From Calliopsis andreniformis (taxonomy: Eukaryota; Arthropoda; Insecta; Hymenoptera; Andrenidae), in assembly GCF_051401765.1 (NCBI RefSeq), contig NW_027480450.1:4960001-5024000 (forward strand): a DNA stretch of 64,000 bases, written 5' to 3'. Under the pieces are notes generated by a model. The model had not been told where the DNA came from and did not search any database. It saw nothing but the letters and a program-made list of their open reading frames with translations. Shown here in pieces: positions 24,525-36,939 of the stretch. The translations under genes were made by a program, and so were the position numbers. How positions within the stretch are numbered: the stretch's first letter is position 1; every line of letters begins with the position of its first letter.

Positions 24525-27500
24525 CAATCTTCAATCCTCAATACTCAATCTTCAATCCTCAATCCTCAGTCCTCAATCCTCATTCTTCAATCCCCATTAC
24601 TCAAACTTCAATCGTCAATCCTCAATCCTCAATCCTCAATCCTCAACCTTCAATCATCAATATTCAATCTTCAATCCTCAATCCCCAGTCCTCAACCCTC
24701 AATCCTCAGTCGTGAAACCGCAATCCTGAATCCTCAATACTGAATCCTCAATCGTCAGACCTCAGTCCTCAACAATCAGTTGTCAATCCTCAATCCTCAT
24801 TAGAATATCCTGAATTCACAGTTTTCTAGGCTCAAAACTCAATCTGCAATGTTCAAATCTATATCCACGAACATCTACTCTCATCACACAACCCTCAACA
24901 CTCAGTCCTCAATGTTTAATCGTCAATCCTCAATTCTCAATCTTCAGTCCCCAGTACTGAATCTTCAATACTCAATCCCCAATCCTCAATCCTCAATCCT
25001 CAATACTCAATCCTCAATCCTCAATCCTCAATCCTCAATCCTCAATCCTCAATCCTCAATCCTCAATCCTCAATCCTCAATCCTCAATATTCAATCCTCA
25101 ATACTCAATCGTCAATCCTCAATCCTCAATTCTCAATCCTCAATCCTCAATCCTCAATCGTCAATCTTCAGTTCTGAATACACAATCTTCAATCCTCAAT
25201 CCTCAAACCTCAACCCTCATTCTTCAATCCTCAATACCCAATCCTCAATCTTCAATCCTCAATCCTCAATCCTCAATTCTCTATCCTCAATCCTCAGTCC
25301 TCAGTCCTCAATCCTCAATCCTCAAACCTCAGCTCTCATCCTCAATCCTCAATCCTCAATCCTCAGTCCTCAATCTTCAATCCTCAATACTGAAACTTCA
25401 ACCCTCAATCCTCAATCCTCGATCCTCAATCCTCAATCCTCAATCTTCATTCCTCAGTCACCAATCCTTAATAGTCAATCCTCAATCCTCAATCCTCAAT
25501 TCTCAATCTTCAATCCTAAATACTCAAACTTCAATCCCCAATCCTCAATCGTCAATCTTCAATCCTCAACATTCAACCATCAATATTCAATCTTCAATCC
25601 TCAATCCTCAATCCTCAGTCCTCAATCCTCAGTCCTCAAACCCCAATCCTGAATCCTCAATCCTGAATCCTCAATCTTCAGCCCTCAGTCCTCAACAATC
25701 AGTTGTCAATCCTCAATCCTCAATAGAATATCCTCAAATCACAGCTTTCAATACTCAACACTCAATCTGCAATCCTCAAATCTCTATCCACAAACATCAA
25801 TTCTCATCACTCAACCCTCAACAATCAGTCCCCAATCCTCAATCTTCAATCCTCAATCCTCAATCCTCAATCCTCAATCCTCAATCATCAATCTTCAATC
25901 CTCAATCCTCAATCTTCAATCCTCAATAATCAATCTTCAATCCTCAATCCTCAGTCCTTAAACCTCAATTCTGAGTACATCAATCCTGAATCCTCCATCT
26001 TCAGCCCTCAGTCCTCAACAATCAGTTGTCAATCCACAATCCTCAATAGAATATCCTCAATCCACTGTTTTCAATACTAAATACTTCATCTGCAACCTTC
26101 AAATCTTTATCCACAAACATCAATTCTCATCACTCAACCTTCAACACTCAGTCAACAATGTTCAATCCTCAATCCTCAATCTTCAATCCTCAATCCTCAA
26201 TCCTCAATCCCCAATCCTCGGTCCTCAGTCCTCAGACCTCAAACCTCAATCTTCAACCCCCAGACCTCATCCTCAATCCACAGTCCTCAATCCTCAATCC
26301 TCAACCTTCAATCCTCAATACTCAGTCTTCAATCCTCAATCCTCAGTCCTCAAACCTCAATTCTGAATCCTCAATACTCAACCTTCAACCCTCAATCCTC
26401 AGTCCTCAATACTCAACCATCAATCCTCAGTTCTCAATACGCAATAGAGTATCCTGAATTCCCAGGATTCAACACTCAATCCTGAATCCTCAACCATCTG
26501 CCCTCATCCTCCATCCTCAATCCTCAATCCTCAATCCTCAATCTTCAATCCTCAATACTCAAGCTCCAATCCTAGATCCTCAATCCCCAATCCTCAATCC
26601 TTAATCCTCAATCTTCAATCCTCAATCCCCAGTCCTCAACCCTCAATCCTCAGTCCTCAAACCTCAATCCCGAGTCCTCAATCCTGAATCCTCAATCTTC
26701 AGACCTCAGTCCTCAAAAATCAATTGTCAATCCTAAATCCTCAATGGGATATCCTCAATTCACAGTTTTCAATACTGAGTCCCCATTCCTCAATCTTCAA
26801 AGCTCAATCCACAAACACCATTTCTCATCACTCAACCATCAACACTCAGTCCTCAATATTCAATCCTCAATCCTCAATCCTCAATCATTAATACTCAATA
26901 CTCAATCTTCAATCCTCAATACTCAATCTTCAATCCTCAATCCTCAATCCGCAATCCTCAATCCTCAATCCTCAATCTTCAATCCCCAATCCCCAATCCT
27001 CAGTCTTCAATCCTCAATCCTCAATCCTCAATCTTCAATCCTCAACCCTCAGTCCTCAAGCCTCAGTCCTCAATCCTCAATCCTCAGTCCTCGTTCCTCA
27101 AACCTCAATCCTCAAACCTCAGTCCTCATCCTCAGTTCTCAATTCTCAATCCTCAATCCTCAGTCCTCAATCTTGAATCCTCAATAATCAATCTCCAATC
27201 CTAGATCCTCAATCCCCAATCCTCAATCCTTAATCCTCAATCTTCAATCCTCAATCCCCAGTCCTCAACCTTCAATCCTCGATGCTCAATCCTCAATCCT
27301 CAATCCTCAATCTTCAATACTCAATACTCAATCTTCAATCATCAACCCTCAATTCTCAATCCTCAATACTCAATCCTGAATACCCAATCCTCAATCCTTA
27401 ATCCCCAATCCTCAATCCTCAATCTTCAGTGCTCAATACTCAATCTCCAATCCTCAATCCTCAATCCTCAATCCTCACTCTGCAAACCTCAATACCCAAT

Positions 27501-30154
27501 ACTCAATCTTCAATCCTCAATCGTCAATCCTCAATTCTCAATCTTCAATCCTCAAACCTCAATCCTCAATCCACAGTCATCAATACTCAAACTTCAATAC
27601 TGAATCCTCAATCCTCAATCCCCAGTCCTCAACCCTCAATCCACAGTCCTCAAACCTCAATCCCGAGTCCTCAATCCTGAATCCTCAATCTTCAGACCTC
27701 AGTCCTCAAAAATCAATTGTCAATCCTCAATCCTCGATAGAATATCCTCAATTCACAGTTTTCAATACTCAATACTCAATCTGCAATCTTCAATCCTCAA
27801 TACTCAATCGTCAATCCTCAAACCTCAGTCCTCAAACCTCAATTCTGAATCCTCAATACTGAATCCTCAATCTTCAGCCCTCCGTCCTCAACAATCAGTT
27901 GTCAATCCTCAATCCTCAATAGAATATCCTCAATTCACAGTTTTCAATACTCAATACTCAATCTGCAATCTTCAAGTCTCTATCCACAAACATCAATACT
28001 CATCACTCAACCCTCAACACTCAGTCCTCAATGTTCAATCCTCAATCCTCAATCCCCAATCCTCAATCCTCAATCTTCAATCCTCAATCCTCAATCCTCA
28101 ATCCTCAATCCTCAATCCTCAATCCTCAATCCTCAATCTTCAGTCCTCAATACTCAATCTTCAATTCTCAATCCTCAATCCTCAATCCTCAATCCTCAAT
28201 TCTCAATCTTGAATCCTCAATAATCAGTCTCCAACCCTAGATCCTCAATCCCCAATCCTCAATCCTTAATTGTCAATCCTCAATCCTCAAGCCTCAGTCC
28301 TCAATCCTCAATCCTCAATCCTCAATTCTCAATCCTCAGTCATCAATCCTCAATCTTCAATACTCAATCGTCAATCCTCAGACCTGAATCCTCAATCCTC
28401 ACTCCTCGTTCCTCAAACCTCAAACCTCAACACTCAGTCCTCATCCTCAGTTCTCAATTCTCAATCCTCAATCCTCAATCCTCAATCTTGAATCCTCCAT
28501 AATCAATCTCCAATCCTACATACTCAATCCCCAGTCCTCAATCCTTAATCCTCAATCTTCAATCCGCAATCCCCAGTCCTCAATCTTCAATCCTCAATGC
28601 TCAATCCTCAATCCTCAAGCCTCAGTCCTCAATCCTCACACCTCAATCCTCAAACCTCAATCCTCAACCGTCAGTCCTCGTCCTCAATCCTCAACACTCA
28701 ATACTCAATCCTCAATCTTCAATCATCAATACTCAATCTTCAATCCTCAATCCTCAATACTCAATCGTCAATCATCAATATTCAATCTTCAATTCTCAAT
28801 GCTCAATCCTCAATCCTCAATCCTCTATCCTCAATGTTCAATCCTCAATACCCAATCCTTAATCTTCAATCCTCAATCCTCAATCCTCAATCCTCAATCC
28901 TCAATCCTCAGTCCTCAAACCTCAATGCTGTATCCTCAATCCTGAATCCTCAATCTTCAGCCCTGAGTCCTCAACAATCAGTTGTCAATCCTCAATCCTC
29001 AATAGAATATTCTCAATTCACAGTTTTCAATGCTCAATACTCAATCTGCAATCTTCAAATCTCTATCCACAAACATCTATTCTCATCACTCAACCTTCAA
29101 CACTCAGTCCTCAATGTTCAATCCTCAATCCTCAATTCTCAATCATCAATCCTCAGTACTGAATCTTCAATCCTCAATCCTCAATCCTCAATCCTCAATC
29201 CTCAATACTCAATCCTCAATCCTCAATCCTCTATCCTCAGTCCTCAGCCCTCAATCCTCAATCCTCAACCCTCAGCTCTCATCCTCAACCCTCAATACTC
29301 AATCCTCAATCCTCAATCTTCAATCCTCAATACTGAATCTTCAATCCTCATTCCTCAATCCTCAATCCTCAATCCTCAATCCTCAGTCCTCAGACCTCAA
29401 ACCTCAATCCTCAACACCCAGACCTCATCCTCAATCCTCAGTCCTCAATCCTCAATCCTCAACCCTCAATCCTCAATCCTCAATCTTCAATCCTCAATAC
29501 TCAATCTTCAATCCTCAATCCGCAATTCTCAATCCTCAATCCTCAATCCTCAATCCTCAATCTTCAATCCTCAATCCTCAATCCTCAACCCTCAATCCTC
29601 AATCCTCAATCTTCAATCCTCAATACTCAATCTTCAATCCTCAATCCTCAATTCTCAATCCTCAATCCTCAATCCTCAATCGTCAATCTTCAATTCTGAA
29701 TACTCAATCTTCAATCCTCAATCCTCAATCTTCAACCCTCATTCTTCAATCCTCAATACCCAATCCTCAATCTTCAATCCTCAATCCTCAATCCTCAATT
29801 CTCAATCCTCTATCCTCAGTCCTCAGCCCTCAATCCTCAATCCTCAACCCTCAGCTCTCATTCTCAATCCTCAATCCTCAACCCTCAATCCTCAATCTTC
29901 AATCCTCAATACTGAATCTTCAATCCTCAATCCTCAATCCTCAATCCCCAATCCTCAATCCTCAGTCCTCAGACCTCAAACCTCAATCCTCAACACCCAG
30001 ACCTCATCCTCAATCCTCAGTCCTCAATCCTCAATCCTCAACCTTCAATCCTCAATACTCAATCTTCAATCCTCAATCCTCAGTCCTCAAACCTCAATTC
30101 TGAATCCTCAATACTCAATCTTCAACCCTCAATCCTCAGTCCTCAATACTCAAC
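24525..30154. repeat. B higher-order unit, copy 2
   Basis: Second copy of the B block. It begins near 24,525, where the preceding unit is TCGTCAA instead of the TCTGCAA of copy 1, and matches copy 1 to about 30,154. Beyond that it continues into an L1b module (TCCTGAA then TTCCCAG) that copy 1 does not have at that point. The right third of this copy (from 28,745) is itself re-duplicated in the 3,716-bp repeat. Confidence 0.88.
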
Positions 30155-32460
30155 CATCAATCCTCAATTCTCAATACTCAATAGAATATCCTGAATTCCC
30201 AGGGTTCTATACTCAAACCTGAATCCTCAACCCTCTGCCCTCATCCTCCATACTCAATGCTCAATCGTCAATCCTCAATCTTCAATCCTCAATACTCAAT
30301 CTCCAATCCTAGATCCTCAATCCCCAATCCTCAATCCTTAATCCTCAATCTTCAATCCTCAATCCCCAGTCCTCAACCGTCAATCCTCAGTCCTCAAACC
30401 TCAATCCCGAGTCCTCAACCCTGAATCCTCAATCTTCAGACCTCAGTCCTCAAAAATCAATTGTCAATCCTCAATCCTCAATAGAATATCCTCAACTCAC
30501 AGTTTTCAATACTGAGTCCCCATTCTTCAATCTTCAAATCTCAATCCACAAACACCAATTCTCATCACTCAACCATCAACACTCAGTCCTCAATCTTCAA
30601 TCCTCAATCCTCAATCTTCAATACTCAATACTCAATCTTCGATCCTCAACCCTCAATTCTCAGTCCTCAATACTCAATCCTCAATACCCAATCCTCAGTC
30701 CTTAATCCCCAATCCTCAATCCTCAATCTTCAATCCTCAATCCTCAACCCTCAATTCTCAATCCTCAATCTTCAATCCTCAATACTCAATCTTCAATCCT
30801 CAATCCTCAATTCTCAATCCTCAATCCTCAATCCTCAATCGTCAATCTTCAATTCTGAATACTCAATCTTCAATCCTCAATCCTCAATCTTCAACCCTCA
30901 TTCTTCAATCCTCAATACCCAATCCTCAATCTTCAATCCTCAATCCTCAATCCTCAATTCTCAATCCTCTATCCTCAGTCCTCAGCCCTCAATCCTAAAT
31001 CCTCAACCCTCAGCTCTCATCCTCAATCCTCAATCCTCAATCCTCAATCATCAATCTTCAATCCTCAATACTGAATCTTCAATACTCAGTCCTCAATCCT
31101 CATTCCTCAACCCTCAAACCTCAATCCTCAATCCTCCATCTTGAATCCTCAATACTCAAACTTCAATCCTCAATCCTCAATCCTCAATCCTCAATCCTCA
31201 ACCTTCAATCATCAATATTCAATATTCAATTCTCAATGCTCAATCCTCAGTCATCAGTCCTCAATTCTCAATCCTCAACCCTCAGCTCTCATCCTCAATC
31301 CTCAACCCTCAATCCTCAATCCTCAGTCCTCAAACCTCAATGCTGTATCCTCAATCCTGAATCCTCAATCTTCAGCCCTGAGTCCTCAACAATCAGTTGC
31401 CAATCCTCCATCCTCAATAGAATAACCTCAATTCACAGTTTTCTACACTCAATACTCAATCTGCAACCTTCAATCCTCAATACTCAATCTTCAATCCTCA
31501 ATCCTCAGTCCTCAAACCTCAATTATGAATCCTCAATGCTGAATCCTCAATCTTCAGCCCTCAGTCCTCAACAATCAGTTGCCAATCCTCAATCCTCAAT
31601 AGAATATCCTCAATTCACAGCTTTCAATGCTCAATACTCAATCTGCAATCTTCAAATCCCTATCAACAAACATCTATTCTCATCACTCAACCCTCAACAC
31701 TCAGTCTTCAATGTTCAATCCTCAATCCTCAATTCTCAATCTTCAATCCTCAGTACTGAACCTTCAATCCTCAATCCTCAATCCTCAATGCTCAATCCTC
31801 ATTCCTCAATCTTCAATCCTCAATCCTCAATCCTCAATCCTAAATCCTCAATCCTCAATCTTCAATCCTCAATACTCAATCTTCAATCCTCAATCCTCAA
31901 TTCTCAATCCTCAATCCTCAATCCTCAATCGTCAATCTTCAATTCTCAATACTCAATCTTCAATCCTCAATCCTCAATCCTCGACCCTCATTCTTCAATC
32001 CTCAATACCCAATCCTCAATCTTCAATCCTCAATCCTCAATCCTCAATTCTCAATCCTCAATCCTCAATCCTCAATCCTCAATCTTCAATCCTCAATCCT
32101 CAATCCTAAATCCTCAATCCTCAATCTTCAATCCTCAATACTCAATCTTCAATCCTCAATCCTCAATCCTCAATCCTCAATCTTCAATCCTCAACCCTCA
32201 ATCTTCAATCCTCAATACTCAATCCCCAATCCTCAACCCTCAATCCTCAGTCCACAACCTCAATCCCGAGTCCTGAATCCTGAATCCACAATCTTCAGAC
32301 CTCAGTCCTCAAAAATCAATTGTCAATCCTCAATCCTCAATAGAATATCCTCAAATCACAGTTTTGAATACTCAACACTCAATCTGCAATCTTCGAATCT
32401 CTATCCACAAACATCAATTCTCATCACTCAACCTTCAACACTCAGTCCTCAATGTTCAAT
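28745..32460. repeat. 3,716-bp tandem unit, copy C1
   Basis: First copy of a head-to-tail pair. Landmarks recur at exactly +3,716: 28,761/32,477, 29,030/32,746, 31,141/34,857, 31,236/34,952 and 31,627/35,343. I noticed no substitutions between the copies. The first 1.4 kb overlaps B copy 2; the rest (30,154-32,460) is sequence not found in B copy 1. It contains L1 cores near 29,019, 30,498, 31,434, 31,616 and 32,357 and an L1b at 30,182. Confidence 0.9.
30182..30250. repeat. L1b module, representative copy (diverged relative of L1)
   Basis: L1b starts with the same TAGAATA unit as L1 but continues TCCTGAA, TTCCCAG, GGTTCTA instead of TCCTCAA, TTCACAG, TTTTCAA. Further copies by eye lie near 3,766, 9,011, 12,127, 13,948, 16,324, 17,036, 20,291, 26,440, 33,898 and 48,252. 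The group near 3,766, 9,011, 12,127 and 17,036 has TCCTGAG, TTTTCTG. A GAATTC hexamer is present in several copies. L1 and L1b look like two branches of one ancestral module. Confidence 0.8.
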
Positions 32461-35400
32461 CCTCAATCCTCAATACTCAATCGTCAATCATCAATATTCA
32501 ATCTTCAATTCTCAATGCTCAATCCTCAATCCTCAATCCTCTATCCTCAATGTTCAATCCTCAATACCCAATCCTTAATCTTCAATCCTCAATCCTCAAT
32601 CCTCAATCCTCAATCCTCAATCCTCAGTCCTCAAACCTCAATGCTGTATCCTCAATCCTGAATCCTCAATCTTCAGCCCTGAGTCCTCAACAATCAGTTG
32701 TCAATCCTCAATCCTCAATAGAATATTCTCAATTCACAGTTTTCAATGCTCAATACTCAATCTGCAATCTTCAAATCTCTATCCACAAACATCTATTCTC
32801 ATCACTCAACCTTCAACACTCAGTCCTCAATGTTCAATCCTCAATCCTCAATTCTCAATCATCAATCCTCAGTACTGAATCTTCAATCCTCAATCCTCAA
32901 TCCTCAATCCTCAATCCTCAATACTCAATCCTCAATCCTCAATCCTCTATCCTCAGTCCTCAGCCCTCAATCCTCAATCCTCAACCCTCAGCTCTCATCC
33001 TCAACCCTCAATACTCAATCCTCAATCCTCAATCTTCAATCCTCAATACTGAATCTTCAATCCTCATTCCTCAATCCTCAATCCTCAATCCTCAATCCTC
33101 AGTCCTCAGACCTCAAACCTCAATCCTCAACACCCAGACCTCATCCTCAATCCTCAGTCCTCAATCCTCAATCCTCAACCCTCAATCCTCAATCCTCAAT
33201 CTTCAATCCTCAATACTCAATCTTCAATCCTCAATCCGCAATTCTCAATCCTCAATCCTCAATCCTCAATCCTCAATCTTCAATCCTCAATCCTCAATCC
33301 TCAACCCTCAATCCTCAATCCTCAATCTTCAATCCTCAATACTCAATCTTCAATCCTCAATCCTCAATTCTCAATCCTCAATCCTCAATCCTCAATCGTC
33401 AATCTTCAATTCTGAATACTCAATCTTCAATCCTCAATCCTCAATCTTCAACCCTCATTCTTCAATCCTCAATACCCAATCCTCAATCTTCAATCCTCAA
33501 TCCTCAATCCTCAATTCTCAATCCTCTATCCTCAGTCCTCAGCCCTCAATCCTCAATCCTCAACCCTCAGCTCTCATTCTCAATCCTCAATCCTCAACCC
33601 TCAATCCTCAATCTTCAATCCTCAATACTGAATCTTCAATCCTCAATCCTCAATCCTCAATCCCCAATCCTCAATCCTCAGTCCTCAGACCTCAAACCTC
33701 AATCCTCAACACCCAGACCTCATCCTCAATCCTCAGTCCTCAATCCTCAATCCTCAACCTTCAATCCTCAATACTCAATCTTCAATCCTCAATCCTCAGT
33801 CCTCAAACCTCAATTCTGAATCCTCAATACTCAATCTTCAACCCTCAATCCTCAGTCCTCAATACTCAACCATCAATCCTCAATTCTCAATACTCAATAG
33901 AATATCCTGAATTCCCAGGGTTCTATACTCAAACCTGAATCCTCAACCCTCTGCCCTCATCCTCCATACTCAATGCTCAATCGTCAATCCTCAATCTTCA
34001 ATCCTCAATACTCAATCTCCAATCCTAGATCCTCAATCCCCAATCCTCAATCCTTAATCCTCAATCTTCAATCCTCAATCCCCAGTCCTCAACCGTCAAT
34101 CCTCAGTCCTCAAACCTCAATCCCGAGTCCTCAACCCTGAATCCTCAATCTTCAGACCTCAGTCCTCAAAAATCAATTGTCAATCCTCAATCCTCAATAG
34201 AATATCCTCAACTCACAGTTTTCAATACTGAGTCCCCATTCTTCAATCTTCAAATCTCAATCCACAAACACCAATTCTCATCACTCAACCATCAACACTC
34301 AGTCCTCAATCTTCAATCCTCAATCCTCAATCTTCAATACTCAATACTCAATCTTCGATCCTCAACCCTCAATTCTCAGTCCTCAATACTCAATCCTCAA
34401 TACCCAATCCTCAGTCCTTAATCCCCAATCCTCAATCCTCAATCTTCAATCCTCAATCCTCAACCCTCAATTCTCAATCCTCAATCTTCAATCCTCAATA
34501 CTCAATCTTCAATCCTCAATCCTCAATTCTCAATCCTCAATCCTCAATCCTCAATCGTCAATCTTCAATTCTGAATACTCAATCTTCAATCCTCAATCCT
34601 CAATCTTCAACCCTCATTCTTCAATCCTCAATACCCAATCCTCAATCTTCAATCCTCAATCCTCAATCCTCAATTCTCAATCCTCTATCCTCAGTCCTCA
34701 GCCCTCAATCCTAAATCCTCAACCCTCAGCTCTCATCCTCAATCCTCAATCCTCAATCCTCAATCATCAATCTTCAATCCTCAATACTGAATCTTCAATA
34801 CTCAGTCCTCAATCCTCATTCCTCAACCCTCAAACCTCAATCCTCAATCCTCCATCTTGAATCCTCAATACTCAAACTTCAATCCTCAATCCTCAATCCT
34901 CAATCCTCAATCCTCAACCTTCAATCATCAATATTCAATATTCAATTCTCAATGCTCAATCCTCAGTCATCAGTCCTCAATTCTCAATCCTCAACCCTCA
35001 GCTCTCATCCTCAATCCTCAACCCTCAATCCTCAATCCTCAGTCCTCAAACCTCAATGCTGTATCCTCAATCCTGAATCCTCAATCTTCAGCCCTGAGTC
35101 CTCAACAATCAGTTGCCAATCCTCCATCCTCAATAGAATAACCTCAATTCACAGTTTTCTACACTCAATACTCAATCTGCAACCTTCAATCCTCAATACT
35201 CAATCTTCAATCCTCAATCCTCAGTCCTCAAACCTCAATTATGAATCCTCAATGCTGAATCCTCAATCTTCAGCCCTCAGTCCTCAACAATCAGTTGCCA
35301 ATCCTCAATCCTCAATAGAATATCCTCAATTCACAGCTTTCAATGCTCAATACTCAATCTGCAATCTTCAAATCCCTATCAACAAACATCTATTCTCATC

Positions 35401-36189
35401 ACTCAACCCTCAACACTCAGTCTTCAATGTTCAATCCTCAATCCTCAATTCTCAATCTTCAATCCTCAGTACTGAACCTTCAATCCTCAATCCTCAATCC
35501 TCAATGCTCAATCCTCATTCCTCAATCTTCAATCCTCAATCCTCAATCCTCAATCCTAAATCCTCAATCCTCAATCTTCAATCCTCAATACTCAATCTTC
35601 AATCCTCAATCCTCAATTCTCAATCCTCAATCCTCAATCCTCAATCGTCAATCTTCAATTCTCAATACTCAATCTTCAATCCTCAATCCTCAATCCTCGA
35701 CCCTCATTCTTCAATCCTCAATACCCAATCCTCAATCTTCAATCCTCAATCCTCAATCCTCAATTCTCAATCCTCAATCCTCAATCCTCAATCCTCAATC
35801 TTCAATCCTCAATCCTCAATCCTAAATCCTCAATCCTCAATCTTCAATCCTCAATACTCAATCTTCAATCCTCAATCCTCAATCCTCAATCCTCAATCTT
35901 CAATCCTCAACCCTCAATCTTCAATCCTCAATACTCAATCCCCAATCCTCAACCCTCAATCCTCAGTCCACAACCTCAATCCCGAGTCCTGAATCCTGAA
36001 TCCACAATCTTCAGACCTCAGTCCTCAAAAATCAATTGTCAATCCTCAATCCTCAATAGAATATCCTCAAATCACAGTTTTGAATACTCAACACTCAATC
36101 TGCAATCTTCGAATCTCTATCCACAAACATCAATTCTCATCACTCAACCTTCAACACTCAGTCCTCAATGTTCAATCCTCAATCCTCAA
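32461..36189. repeat. 3,716-bp tandem unit, copy C2
   Basis: Second copy, joined to C1 near 32,461-32,475, where TCCTCAATCCTCAAT is shared by the end of C1 and the start of C2. The right edge lies near 36,177-36,189, where C1 continues with ACTCAATCG and C2 with CTTCAATCC. The apparent perfect match over 3.7 kb makes this one of the youngest events in the window. The segment 32,461-33,870 is a third copy of the part seen at 22,612-24,005 and 28,761-30,154. Confidence 0.9.
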
Positions 36190-36339
36190 TCTTCAATCCT
36201 CAATCCCCAGTCCTCAATCTTCAATACTCAATACTCAATCTTCAATCCTCAACCCTCAATTCTCAATATTCAATCTTGAATCCTCAATAATCAATCTCCA
36301 ATCCTAGATCCTCAATCCCCAATCCTCAATCCTCAATAC

Positions 36340-36939
36340 TCAATCCTCAGTCATCAATCCTCAATCTTCAATACTCAATCGTCAATCCTCAGTCCTCAAT
36401 CCTCAATCCTCACTCCTCGTTCCTCAAGCCTCAAACCTCAACCCTCAGTCCTCATCCTCAGTTCTCAATTCTCAATCCTCAATCCTCAATCCTCAATCTT
36501 GAATCCTCAATAATCAATCTCCAATCCTAGATCCTCAATCCCCAATCCTCAATCCTTAATCCTCAATCTTCAATCCTCAATCCCCAGTCCTCAACCTTCA
36601 ATCCTCGATGCTCAAACCTCAATCCTCATGCCTCAGTGCTCAATCCTCAGTCATCAATCCTCAATCTTCAATACTCAATCGTCAATCCTCAGTCCTCAAT
36701 CCTCAATCCTCACTCCTCGTTCCTCAAGCCTCAAACCTCAACCCTCAGTCCTCATCCTCAGTTCTCAATTCTCAATCCTCAATCCTCAATCCTCAATCTT
36801 GAATCCTCAATAATCAATCTCCAATCCTAGATCCTCAATCCCCAATCCTCAATCCTTAATCCTCAATCTTCAATCCTCAATCCCCAGTCCTCAACCTTCA
36901 ATCCTCGATGCTCAAACCTCAATCCTCATGCCTCAGTGC
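36340..36939. repeat. Two apparently identical 300-bp tandem copies
   Basis: Bases 36,340-36,639 and 36,640-36,939 look identical base for base, except that the unit just before each copy differs. Each copy holds the TCACTCCTCGT phase-slip motif, one L2 module with TCCTAGA, and the rare CTCATGCCTCAGTG run at its end. 300 is 42 heptamers plus 6 bp, because each copy includes one 6-bp unit. Related single copies appear near 42,385-42,650 and 22,180-22,440. Confidence 0.9.

Noticed and set aside
22448..33938. Long plus-strand open frames (for example 541 residues at 22,448 and 28,597, 524 at 32,364) as genes for a giant repetitive protein
   Set aside because: All three frames encode the same heptapeptide, overlapping frames are equally open, the frames end at random variant stops, and identical frames recur at exactly the satellite periods. 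No unique domain, signal peptide or codon signature is seen.
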